DNA of 20,527 nt from contig JBDKFM010000017.1 in assembly GCA_039798685.1 (NCBI GenBank), positions 1 to 20,527 on the forward strand, read 5' to 3'. Position numbers and translations under genes: made by a program. Of the stretch, positions 14,135-20,527 are shown one piece after another (position 1 is the stretch's first letter; every line of letters begins with the position of its first letter). Origin of the DNA: JACPGQ01 sp039798685 (lineage in GTDB: Bacteria > Patescibacteriota > Microgenomatia > Levybacterales > UBA12049). Below the pieces are notes generated by a model. The model saw nothing but the letters and a program-made list of their open reading frames with translations. It had not been told where the DNA came from and ran no database searches.

Positions 14135-15018
14135 TTTATTCTTTCGTATTTTCTGAGTTTTTCTTCAAAAAGTGCCATCACACGGGAGTGGAAATCCTGC
14201 GGAAAAAACCCTAACATATACTCACTAATATAGCTCTCACGTTTTCTTCTTCCCATATAGAGAAGCTGTAAAAATCTGCTCAATTGTACCACAGCATTTG
14301 TCGAGAGGAAGCGCTGAAACACTGATGATGCGAATGGCTTTGAAACATACTCATACCGACTCAGCAGCACACCTGATTGTGGAAGAAACGATGAGATCCA
14401 TGTATTCTTACTGATAAATTTTCCGTACATATCACCTCGGGAAAAAAGCGGTTTCATTTGCACAAACTCATGTGCCGTATAGAGATTCTGCATCGTTTCC
14501 GGAAATTCTATCGCTGACTCATCTATAAAAAAATTCAGGCAGGCAAGATCTGCAACGAATGATGCATCCTTTACTCTCCTTCTCCCTAGAACATGAAGGA
14601 TAAGAAGCAACACAAGCCTTGTCGGCCAAAGCGCGCCATTTGAAGTAATAATAATAAAATCGATATCATCATCCTTCTCAGCATTCTCAGCAGCAACTCC
14701 ACCTGTCACACCAACAAAGAGTACAGAAGGAATAAATGAAAGATACACAGTAAGTGTTTTTGCCAATAAAAGTTTCTTTTGAGAACTTTTTTTCCTGCGC
14801 TGACGAATCTCTACAAATTTTTCGTTCCCCTTGATATGTACATATTCTCCTGTAGTTGAAACAATATCTTTCAGTTCTCCAACTGCCTTGACTGCTTCAG
14901 ACTGGGAATTGAGACGTGCACCGACGGCAAAATAATATAACTCCTCACGGGTCAGCGGAAACTCGAAGATATCGGCATAAAGAACTGCCTTCAATACTGC
15001 CTTATTCTTTGATGCCAT
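14131..15018 (-). CDS. Nucleotidyltransferase-fold protein with N-terminal winged-helix-like region
   Basis: This 295-residue protein contains FVGVTGGVAAENAEKDDDID (101-120), a variant of the polymerase-beta nucleotidyltransferase signature GSxAxxNxxxxSDxD, with D118 and D120 as the likely metal ligands. A third acidic residue may be D167 in NFFID. The first 60 residues (AVLYADIFEFPLTREELYYF) look like a small winged-helix segment. The C-terminal half is helical and basic, without a motif I recognise. Substrate and role are unknown; such folds include tRNA-, antibiotic- and protein-modifying enzymes. It overlaps the upstream gene by 17 bp and the downstream CoA-pathway gene by 4 bp. All three are likely co-transcribed, but this does not give a clear functional link. 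Confidence 0.7.
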   Translation of the reverse strand: MASKNKAVLKAVLYADIFEFPLTREELYYFAVGARLNSQSEAVKAVGELKDIVSTTGEYVHIKGNEKFVEIRQRRKKSSQKKLLLAKTLTVYLSFIPSVLFVGVTGGVAAENAEKDDDIDFIIITSNGALWPTRLVLLLILHVLGRRRVKDASFVADLACLNFFIDESAIEFPETMQNLYTAHEFVQMKPLFSRGDMYGKFISKNTWISSFLPQSGVLLSRYEYVSKPFASSVFQRFLSTNAVVQLSRFLQLLYMGRRKRESYISEYMLGFFPQDFHSRVMALFEEKLRKYERIK

Positions 15019-16459
15019 ATTTTACTAACACCTGAGATATTCCCTTACGCAAGGTTTCAGAGGCGCTTTCAGGAGAAACGTTACCCAATACAGATCGAAC
15101 GGCATTTCCCAAATAACCATTCATCTGCTCATTTAATGAATTATCATACGTATCACTCACGAAATACGACGATACAGCAGTTTCTGCTCCCTGCAAAAAA
15201 GGATACACAAGTTGATTCTCGCGAAGGTTCTCTGCGAGATCCCGACGTGCTGGTAGCTCACCAAAAAGCCTTATTTTAGATTCGAGAGAATAAAGCTGCT
15301 GTTGAGTTTCTTTTTTCGCCAGGAAACGCAAAAAAAGCATCGCTTCTTTTTGATGCATACTCTTGCTTGATACCCCCTCAGCCCAATAACTTGCGACAGT
15401 AACAGGAGTTGTCAGGTAGGGAACCTGATGTATGCTAAATTGCAGCGAAGGGTTTTGTGCTTTTATGGCAAAGATATCCCAAGAATAGCCAAAGTAAATT
15501 GCTGCCTTCTCCCCTGCAAACACACTGATCGCCTGCGGTGCATTCGGATTCCACGTCCGGACAATACCATCTCTTCCCGTCGCGAAATCAGTATAAAATC
15601 GGAGCGAGTCTGCATAACTCTGAGCGGATGCACCTCCCGGTTTTCTCAGATCTACCCGGCTCTGCGCAAAGAGAACGGAGAGTAGATCCGGTGCACGTGA
15701 AATATTATCATAGGCTCCAATTGCTGCTCCGTATGTCAGTGTTTGTCCTTCCCGATTGGTGACTGTCAATGCATTTGTGACAGTCACAAATTCCTCCCAT
15801 GTTCTGGGCGTACCGATCCCATAATCCTCGAGAATCCCATCATTCACAAACATCGCAAGAGTATCCATCTGAAGAGGAATTCCGTAGATCCCACCACTTA
15901 TTGTCATGTCTGACTGCACAACCGGAAAATAGTATTTCTTAAAATCCTGTGGGGAAATCACAGTTGATGGAAGAGGAGAGAGAGCGCTTTTCATCGAAGT
16001 CGTCCAGGAGTTATGGAAACGAAAAACATCCGGCCCGTCTCCGGAGCTCATCCTGGTTAGAAGAGTCTCTTTATATTGTTTTATATCCCGCTGTTCATAG
16101 ACAACTTTTATCCCAGGATGGTCTTTCTGGAAACTATCAATGACAGGCTGCATGACTGATTTCGGCTCCCACAATCCCCAGTACGTCAATGTCACATCTC
16201 CTCCCCCTCCAAGACCGCCTGAGAACCTGGGAAGAATAAAAAAGAAAACTGCGAGACCGATTCCAATAAGCATGATTACTACAATCACTATCTTTATCAA
16301 TAAACCACCGAAAAGCCCATTGTGCACAGGAATTGGAGGAGGTGGAGAAGAAGGGGGAATCACGGGATCTGGTGGAGCCTGGGCTGCAGGCAACGGCTGC
16401 CCCTGCAACGGAGGTTTTATTTGTGGCTCATTAGTACCGAAAACAACATTTCCTTCCAT
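15002..16459 (-). CDS. Membrane-anchored extracellular solute-binding protein (sugar ABC type) with cytoplasmic Pro-rich tail
   Basis: This is a 485-residue protein. Residues 10-46 are proline-rich (IKPPLQGQPLPAAQAPPDP, then PPSSPPPPIP), residues about 52-77 form one membrane helix, and a glycine-rich linker (79-88) leads into a solute-binding domain of ABC-family-1 type. That domain has VTLTYWGLWEP (89-99), HPGIKVVYEQRD and GDGPDVFRFHNSW near the N-lobe, YGIPLQMDTLAMFVN, and the late SKSMHQKEAMLFLRFL. No lipobox is present, so it is held by the helix rather than by a lipid. No ABC permease or ATPase gene lies in the window. It may feed a distant transporter or serve as a surface receptor. 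Divergent promoters separate it from the VanW gene. Confidence 0.85.
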   Translation of the reverse strand: MEGNVVFGTNEPQIKPPLQGQPLPAAQAPPDPVIPPSSPPPPIPVHNGLFGGLLIKIVIVVIMLIGIGLAVFFFILPRFSGGLGGGGDVTLTYWGLWEPKSVMQPVIDSFQKDHPGIKVVYEQRDIKQYKETLLTRMSSGDGPDVFRFHNSWTTSMKSALSPLPSTVISPQDFKKYYFPVVQSDMTISGGIYGIPLQMDTLAMFVNDGILEDYGIGTPRTWEEFVTVTNALTVTNREGQTLTYGAAIGAYDNISRAPDLLSVLFAQSRVDLRKPGGASAQSYADSLRFYTDFATGRDGIVRTWNPNAPQAISVFAGEKAAIYFGYSWDIFAIKAQNPSLQFSIHQVPYLTTPVTVASYWAEGVSSKSMHQKEAMLFLRFLAKKETQQQLYSLESKIRLFGELPARRDLAENLRENQLVYPFLQGAETAVSSYFVSDTYDNSLNEQMNGYLGNAVRSVLGNVSPESASETLRKGISQVLVKYGIKE

Positions 16460-16488
16460 AGACGTGTCTTATACATAGATAGTATAAT
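16459..16488 (+). promoter_or_regulatory. Predicted promoter of the VanW-family gene (divergent)
   Basis: A consensus TATAAT (16483-16488) lies 18 bp after TAGACG (16459-16464), a 4/6 match to the -35 consensus that overlaps the start codon of the divergent gene. Expected +1 is near 16495, leaving about 22 bases before ATG 16517. The -10 boxes of the two divergent promoters share four bases. Confidence 0.5.
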
Positions 16489-16509
16489 ACCTCATACACA
16501 ATCACACAA
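16481..16509 (-). promoter_or_regulatory. Predicted promoter of the solute-binding protein gene (divergent)
   Basis: On the minus strand TTGTGT (16504-16509) and TATACT (16481-16486) are separated by 17 bp, giving a start near 16474 and a leader of about 15 bases. TATAAG at 16467-16472 is an alternative -10 that would make the mRNA nearly leaderless. The -10 overlaps that of the plus-strand promoter, so the two genes cannot be initiated at the same instant. Confidence 0.5.
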
Positions 16510-16516
16510 CGAAGGC

Positions 16517-17944
16517 ATGAAAAATAAGAAAACATCACATAAACAACACGCCTATTTTGCAGGCAGAGTTTTTGTATGGTTTTTCCTGGGCGCACTCCTC
16601 GGACTCTTCTTTTTTATTAGTTTTATTGTCATCTACTACAAACAAACCTATCAAAATAAAATTTACCCAGGTGTATTCGTCGACAATATTAACTTCGGAG
16701 GGAAAACACAGGAAGATGTGAAAACATATTTCCAAAATAAAAATATTGCATTTGAAGACACGACATTCACGCTCTCCTACGAGAAGCAAACAGCAGTCAC
16801 AACGGCCAAAGAACTGAGCCTAGGGTATGACGCTTCCCTCCTCGCTGACCAAGCATATAGTATCGGGAGATCAAAAAGTGCAGTGTCTGACATCTATATG
16901 CTGACACGGGCGTATATGCGGGGCATAAATCTTCCTCCTGCATACACATTTAACGAAAATAAATTTCTCACTTTACTCAAACCATTTCAGGATGCGATCA
17001 ACATCGCTCCGGTAAATGCAGAATTTAGTTATGCAGACGGCCGTGTCACTGAATTTAAAACGCCAAGCGACGGAAAAACAGTTGACACAAAAACACTTCT
17101 CAAGAAAATACATGATCAAGTTATACTACTCACCACATCAAAAGGAAAAAAAGACAATATTACATTTGAAATCCCTGTAATAAAAGTATCACCTGAAATA
17201 ACACTCGAGAAACTCAACAACAGGGGAATAAAAGAACTTGTCGGCCGCGGAACTTCCTTATTTCATGGATCGATAGAGAACAGAATTTTTAATCTCTCAC
17301 TTGCCTCTTCACGTTTAAATGGCATACTCATAAAGCCCGGAGAAACATTCTCCTTCGCCGATGCCGTAGGAGATGTCTCATCACTTACCGGATACAAGCA
17401 GGCATATGTGATCGAGAACGGAAGAACCGTTCTCGGCGACGGAGGTGGAGTCTGCCAGGTATCAACAACGCTCTTCCGGGCTGCACTCGCTGCTGGTCTC
17501 CCGATTGTTGAACGCAATCCTCACGCATACCGGGTACACTACTATGAAGAAGACTCCGGCCCGGGAATTGACGCAGCAGTCTATGTCCCGTCAGTTGATC
17601 TAAAATTTAAAAATGATACCGGAAATTGGTTATTGATTCAGACAAAATTCAACAGAAGCGAAGAGCGATTGACATTTGAACTCTACGGAACAAATGACGG
17701 ACGGGAAGTGACGATGAGCAATCCCGTAATCCATTCTCAGTCTCCAGCTCCAGAACCACTCTATCAAGATGATCCGACTCTCCCACAAGGTGTAGTCAAG
17801 CAAATTGACTGGTCAGCCACAGGAGCAAAAGTCTCATTTACAAGAGATGTAAAAAAGAACGGCGAGATACTCCAGCACGATGTCTTTACTTCAAACTACA
17901 GACCATGGCAGGCAGTGTATCTCAGAGGCACTAAGCCTGTATAA
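16517..17944 (+). CDS. VanW-family cell-wall protein with peptidoglycan-binding-like N-terminal region
   Basis: This 475-residue protein has a basic N-terminus, one membrane helix (about 16-40) and an extracellular body. Residues about 50-230 (YPGVFVDNINFGGKTQEDVK onward) look like tandem PG_binding_4-type repeats. The VanW domain lies at about 239-370 and includes GRGTSLFHGS, KPGETFSFADAVG (273-285), GDGGGVCQVSTTLFRAAL (307-324; conserved C313) and ERNPHAYRVHYY (332-343). A C-terminal beta-rich region follows. VanW proteins occur in vancomycin-resistance clusters and many cell-wall loci, but their biochemical activity is not firmly established. ATG 16517 is used because the frame from 16322 re-reads the opposite gene with a basic, non-family sequence. 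The best start signal nearby is GAAGG directly before the ATG. Confidence 0.9.
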   Translation: MKNKKTSHKQHAYFAGRVFVWFFLGALLGLFFFISFIVIYYKQTYQNKIYPGVFVDNINFGGKTQEDVKTYFQNKNIAFEDTTFTLSYEKQTAVTTAKELSLGYDASLLADQAYSIGRSKSAVSDIYMLTRAYMRGINLPPAYTFNENKFLTLLKPFQDAINIAPVNAEFSYADGRVTEFKTPSDGKTVDTKTLLKKIHDQVILLTTSKGKKDNITFEIPVIKVSPEITLEKLNNRGIKELVGRGTSLFHGSIENRIFNLSLASSRLNGILIKPGETFSFADAVGDVSSLTGYKQAYVIENGRTVLGDGGGVCQVSTTLFRAALAAGLPIVERNPHAYRVHYYEEDSGPGIDAAVYVPSVDLKFKNDTGNWLLIQTKFNRSEERLTFELYGTNDGREVTMSNPVIHSQSPAPEPLYQDDPTLPQGVVKQIDWSATGAKVSFTRDVKKNGEILQHDVFTSNYRPWQAVYLRGTKPV

Positions 17945-17979
17945 AGACCTCCCGCTCACTCAGACTCAGATGAAATACC

Positions 17980-18477
17980 ATGATTGATGTTGCAAAAAAA
18001 ATCATAACCCCGAAACAGGCAGTATCGTTGTCTGAAGAGTTACGGAAAAATCATAAACGCATTGTATTGTGCGGAGGCTGCTTTGATATCCTTCATATCG
18101 GACATGCAATATTTCTGTCCCATGCAAAAAAACAAGGAGATGCACTTTTTATCCTTCTTGAAAGTGATCAGGCGATAAAAAAATTGAAAGGAAATAACCG
18201 ACCAATCAACTCTCAAGATGACCGTGCCATGCTACTCGCACTTCTGTCAATAACTGATAGCATCATACTCCTTAACGGAGTTCTTCATGACAATGACTAT
18301 GATGAGCTGATTTCAGCCCTCAAACCTGCTATAATCGCGACAACAAAAGCAGATCCCCAGAGAGTACACAAAGTGCGTCAGGCAAACTCTGTGGGGGCAA
18401 AAGTGATAGACGTTACCGAGCTGATAAGGACCAACTCAACAACAAAAATTGCAGAGTTACTGCAACGTGAATTATAA
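17980..18477 (+). CDS. Cytidylyltransferase-fold nucleotidyltransferase, RfaE C-terminal-domain-like
   Basis: This 165-residue protein has the HxGH nucleotidyltransferase motif in GGCFDILHIGH (32-42), ESDQAIKKLKG (61-71), NRPINSQDDRAMLLALL (73-89) and a late NSTTKIAELL (151-160). The order matches the adenylyltransferase half of HldE/RfaE, which activates heptose-1-phosphate, and related glycerol-3-phosphate or FMN adenylyltransferases. No kinase partner or heptose gene lies in the window, so the substrate may be another sugar- or polyol-phosphate. It follows the VanW gene after a 35-bp gap without a terminator and lies 2 bp before the DUF192 gene, so it probably belongs to a VanW-tsaD operon. 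No Shine-Dalgarno sequence is seen. Confidence 0.82.
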   Translation: MIDVAKKIITPKQAVSLSEELRKNHKRIVLCGGCFDILHIGHAIFLSHAKKQGDALFILLESDQAIKKLKGNNRPINSQDDRAMLLALLSITDSIILLNGVLHDNDYDELISALKPAIIATTKADPQRVHKVRQANSVGAKVIDVTELIRTNSTTKIAELLQREL

Positions 18478-18479
18478 AT

Positions 18480-18953
18480 ATGAAAAATATTCTTCTCATC
18501 ATAGGACTCTTTGCGTTACTCGCAGTTGTTTTCTACTTTACACAAGGTGCAATCAACGGGACACCGCTTACTCTGCCGGGTTTTGGAAAATCCGCAAAAT
18601 TGACAGTCAATAATCACACATTTACCCTCTCAGTTGCCGACACCGAGAAGAAAAAAGAGATCGGCCTCTCCGGCCAAAAATCCCTCGAAAAAAATAAAGG
18701 AATGCTGTTTACCTATGAAACAAAAACTCTACCTGCGTTTTGGATGCGCAATATGAAATTCCCGATAGACATCCTTTTTATTAGTGACGGAAAAATAGTC
18801 ACGCTCTACAAAGATGTAAAACCACCGGTGTCAAATGAGCAACTCACACTTTACGAACCAACCCAACCGGTTGATGCAGTTGTTGAGATCAATGCGGGGT
18901 TATCGGAGCAATATAAGCTTAATGTTGGCGACACAGCGACAATAAGTCTATGA
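18480..18953 (+). CDS. DUF192-family exported protein
   Basis: This 157-residue protein has an N-terminal hydrophobic helix (about 3-22) that acts as a signal anchor. The DUF192 domain covers about 38-157, with KKKEIGLSGQKSLEKNKGML (57-76), PAFWMRNMKFPIDILFI (85-101), VDAVVEINAG (130-139) and a terminal NVGDTATI. DUF192 proteins are small, mostly beta and usually exported; their function is not established. The TGA stop overlaps the tsaD start as ATGA, implying translational coupling. The link to tsaD may be organisational only. Confidence 0.9.
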   Translation: MKNILLIIGLFALLAVVFYFTQGAINGTPLTLPGFGKSAKLTVNNHTFTLSVADTEKKKEIGLSGQKSLEKNKGMLFTYETKTLPAFWMRNMKFPIDILFISDGKIVTLYKDVKPPVSNEQLTLYEPTQPVDAVVEINAGLSEQYKLNVGDTATISL

Positions 18954-19993
18954 CCATACTCGGTATTGAGACCAGCTGCGATGAAACAGGCGCAGCGGTC
19001 GTTGAAAAAAAAGGGCGAGACTTACTCGTACTGAGCAACGAAATTGCTTCCTCACTCACGCTTCACGCCGAAACCGGAGGGATTATCCCTGAGACTGCCG
19101 CCCGCGAACAACTGCGATACATTCTCCCGACAATTGAAAAAGCGCTACAGGGTATCGGATGGGATCACATCGATGCAATTGCAGTCACATACGGTCCTGG
19201 CCTCATCGGCTCACTACTTGTCGGAGTAGAGACGGCAAAAACACTCGCGTACGTGTTGAAAAAACCACTTCTCCCCGTAAACCACATGTATGGACACATC
19301 TATGCCAATTGGCTAAGAACAGAGAGTAACGCACAAAGCGAAAAACCTTCCCTACGCCCGACACCAGATGAGATTACCTTTCCCGCTCTCGCTCTCGTCG
19401 TCTCAGGAGGACATACAGATCTTATTGTCATAGGCAATCATGAAACATTTGAAGTTATTGGAGGAACAAGAGACGATGCTGCAGGTGAAGCATTTGATAA
19501 AATCGGCAGACTTCTTGGCCTACCATACCCCGCCGGTCCCACTATCGCAAAACTTGCTGAGAAAGGTAATCGAAAAACGTTCGACCTTCCCCGACCACTC
19601 ATAGGATCTGATGATTTTGATTTCAGTTTTAGCGGACTTAAAACTGCAGCATTGCGGGAAACAAAAAAAATAAAGAAATTAAACGACACAACACTCTCCG
19701 ACTTTTGCGCATCTGTACAGTGGTCTATCACAGATGTACTCGTTAAAAAAACGATCAGAGCTGCAGCGCATTACGGCGTAAAATCACTCCTTCTTGGGGG
19801 TGGTGTCGCAGCAAATGAGCAACTAAGAGAATCACTTCAGGAGGCACTACGGAGTCAAATGCCATCAACGACACTCTTCGTTCCTGAACGAAAATTCTGC
19901 ACAGATAACGCGGCGATGATCGCAGCTGCAGGGTTTTTCACACAACCACTCCCTTGGCAAAAAGTCACCGCAGATCCCCAGCTGTACTACTAA
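18950..19993 (+). CDS. tsaD: tRNA N6-adenosine threonylcarbamoyltransferase TsaD
   Basis: This 347-residue protein transfers the threonylcarbamoyl group from threonylcarbamoyl-AMP to A37 of ANN-decoding tRNAs, working with TsaB and TsaE in bacteria. It is an ASKHA-fold ATPase. Visible features are ILGIETSCDETGAAVV (3-18), GGIIPETAAREQ (43-54), VTYGPGLIGSLLVG (79-92), the metal histidines H112 and H116 in NHMYGH, LVVSGGHTDL, GEAFDKIGRLLGLPYPAGP, FSFSGLKTA, GGGVAANEQLR and the late metal aspartate in CTDNAAMIA. The residue after SR/AR in the early motif, often His (xSRxH), is Gln here. TsaB and TsaE are not in the window. It ends 34 bp before rmuC. Confidence 0.97.
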   Translation: MTILGIETSCDETGAAVVEKKGRDLLVLSNEIASSLTLHAETGGIIPETAAREQLRYILPTIEKALQGIGWDHIDAIAVTYGPGLIGSLLVGVETAKTLAYVLKKPLLPVNHMYGHIYANWLRTESNAQSEKPSLRPTPDEITFPALALVVSGGHTDLIVIGNHETFEVIGGTRDDAAGEAFDKIGRLLGLPYPAGPTIAKLAEKGNRKTFDLPRPLIGSDDFDFSFSGLKTAALRETKKIKKLNDTTLSDFCASVQWSITDVLVKKTIRAAAHYGVKSLLLGGGVAANEQLRESLQEALRSQMPSTTLFVPERKFCTDNAAMIAAAGFFTQPLPWQKVTADPQLYY

Positions 19994-20011
19994 ATAACAG
20001 AGCTGACAATA

Positions 20012-20020
20012 TGCTACAAT
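20012..20020 (+). promoter_or_regulatory. Extended -10 element before rmuC (leaderless mRNA predicted)
   Basis: TGCTACAAT, an extended -10 element, ends seven bases before the rmuC ATG at 20028, so transcription should begin at or next to the start codon. No -35 with proper spacing is obvious. The nine bases are identical to those before murB. Confidence 0.5.
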
Positions 20021-20027
20021 ACAGTCC

Positions 20028-20527
20028 ATGCAACTGGATCTGCCACTCCTCGCAATCCTCCTCCTCGCGATTGGTGCCGTGTATTTCCTCATCAGTAAAA
20101 AAATCGGTTCCCTCACAAAACCACAGTCTGATCAAGCACTTCTCGAGTGGCTTAAGTCTATGCAGGCATCGGTTGAAACAACCAATAAAACTCTCAATGA
20201 AGCAATGCGCACCTCCTCTCATGAAACAGCGAAAATTCTTCAGGAAAACTCTAGGCAACTAAACGAACGCCTCGATAGGGCAGCAATGGTTATCCAAAAT
20301 GTAGGAAAAGAAGTTGGGCAGATGAGTGAGATAGGACGAAGCATGAAAGAGTTGCAGGATTTTCTCAAAAGTCCGAAGCTCCGTGGAAATATCGGTGAGG
20401 AAGTGCTGAAAGACCTGATCAGTCAGATGTTTCCAAAAAATAGTTTCCATTTGCAATACATGTTTAAGTCTGGTGACAGAGTTGACGCAGCGATACAAAC
20501 AGACGCAGGGATATTACCGATCGATTC
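20028..20527 (+). CDS. rmuC: RmuC-family protein (N-terminal part, cut by the window end)
   Basis: The frame stays open from ATG 20028 to the end of the window: 166 codons, with no stop. The encoded N-terminus has a membrane helix (about 5-22), a long heptad-like helical stretch (about 30-110, with TNKTLNEAMRTSSHETAKIL) and then KSPKLRGNIGEEVLKDLISQ and SGDRVDAAI, the beginning of the RmuC nuclease-like domain. RmuC limits inversions at inverted repeats in E. coli and is regarded as a PD-(D/E)XK-fold nuclease. The catalytic part is beyond the edge. It is the last gene in the VanW-tsaD direction but likely has its own start signal. Confidence 0.88.
   Translation, partial: MQLDLPLLAILLLAIGAVYFLISKKIGSLTKPQSDQALLEWLKSMQASVETTNKTLNEAMRTSSHETAKILQENSRQLNERLDRAAMVIQNVGKEVGQMSEIGRSMKELQDFLKSPKLRGNIGEEVLKDLISQMFPKNSFHLQYMFKSGDRVDAAIQTDAGILPID

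Noticed and set aside
13407..14156. 249-codon plus-strand frame opposite the PPAT/DPCK fusion
   Set aside because: It is fully antisense to a gene with two recognised domains, has Ser/Arg-rich low-information translation and no start signal.
20259..20498. Minus-strand frame opposite the 3' end of the window
   Set aside because: It is antisense to the open rmuC frame, which has a membrane helix, a long helical stretch and conserved RmuC motifs.
1..20527. CRISPR arrays, tRNA or rRNA genes, insertion sequences, recoded stop codons
   Set aside because: No regularly spaced repeats, cloverleaf-like sequences, transposase motifs or terminal inverted repeats were seen. Several well-defined genes end in TGA, so the code is standard. 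The check was by eye only.

Overview
The window looks like a chromosomal segment of a candidate phyla radiation (Patescibacteria) bacterium, most likely of the Microgenomates type. This is an inference from gene content, not a computed placement. The genes are short and tightly packed, with many ATGA or 17-20 bp overlaps. Shine-Dalgarno sequences are almost absent. TGA is a normal stop codon, which argues against the recoded Absconditabacteria/Gracilibacteria. The families also fit this group: a WecA/MraY-like transferase with altered motifs, a VanW protein, PEGA and DUF192 proteins, and a CoA-pathway protein with a GTP-dependent dephospho-CoA kinase domain of archaeal type. No rRNA, tRNA, CRISPR array, insertion sequence or origin was seen.

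Layout. (1) 1-2803, plus strand: envelope/lipid-carrier cluster, with the tail of a GT-C-like membrane glycosyltransferase, a small three-helix membrane protein, a polyprenyl-phosphate sugar-1-phosphate transferase homologue and a UbiA-family (decaprenyl-phosphate phosphoribosyltransferase-like) enzyme. (2) 2810-16459, minus strand, read right to left: membrane-anchored sugar-type solute-binding protein, nucleotidyltransferase-fold protein, PPAT/GTP-dependent DPCK fusion, greA, tdh-kbl, murB, a short leader ORF with an attenuator, an ATP-grasp ligase, an M20 peptidase, lysS (with a C-terminal B3/4 editing-type domain), an RdgB/HAM1 pyrophosphatase and a PEGA-SH3 protein. (3) 16517-20527, plus strand: VanW protein, RfaE-C-like nucleotidyltransferase, DUF192 protein, tsaD and the start of rmuC.

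The most unusual part is 9135-9305. A promoter with consensus hexamers overlaps a perfect 9+9 palindrome. It drives a 23-codon ORF that is followed by a strong intrinsic terminator directly in front of the ATP-grasp gene. The leader can form either the terminator or an alternative helix, which is the arrangement of a transcription attenuator. The ATP-grasp/M20 pair it controls has no assigned pathway.

Two domain fusions also stand out: LysRS joined to a B3/4 editing-type domain, and archaeal-type PPAT joined to GTP-dependent DPCK, which would cover the last two steps of CoA synthesis in one protein. Several genes (lysS, murB, rmuC) have a -10 box ending 6-7 nt before the ATG, which predicts leaderless mRNAs.
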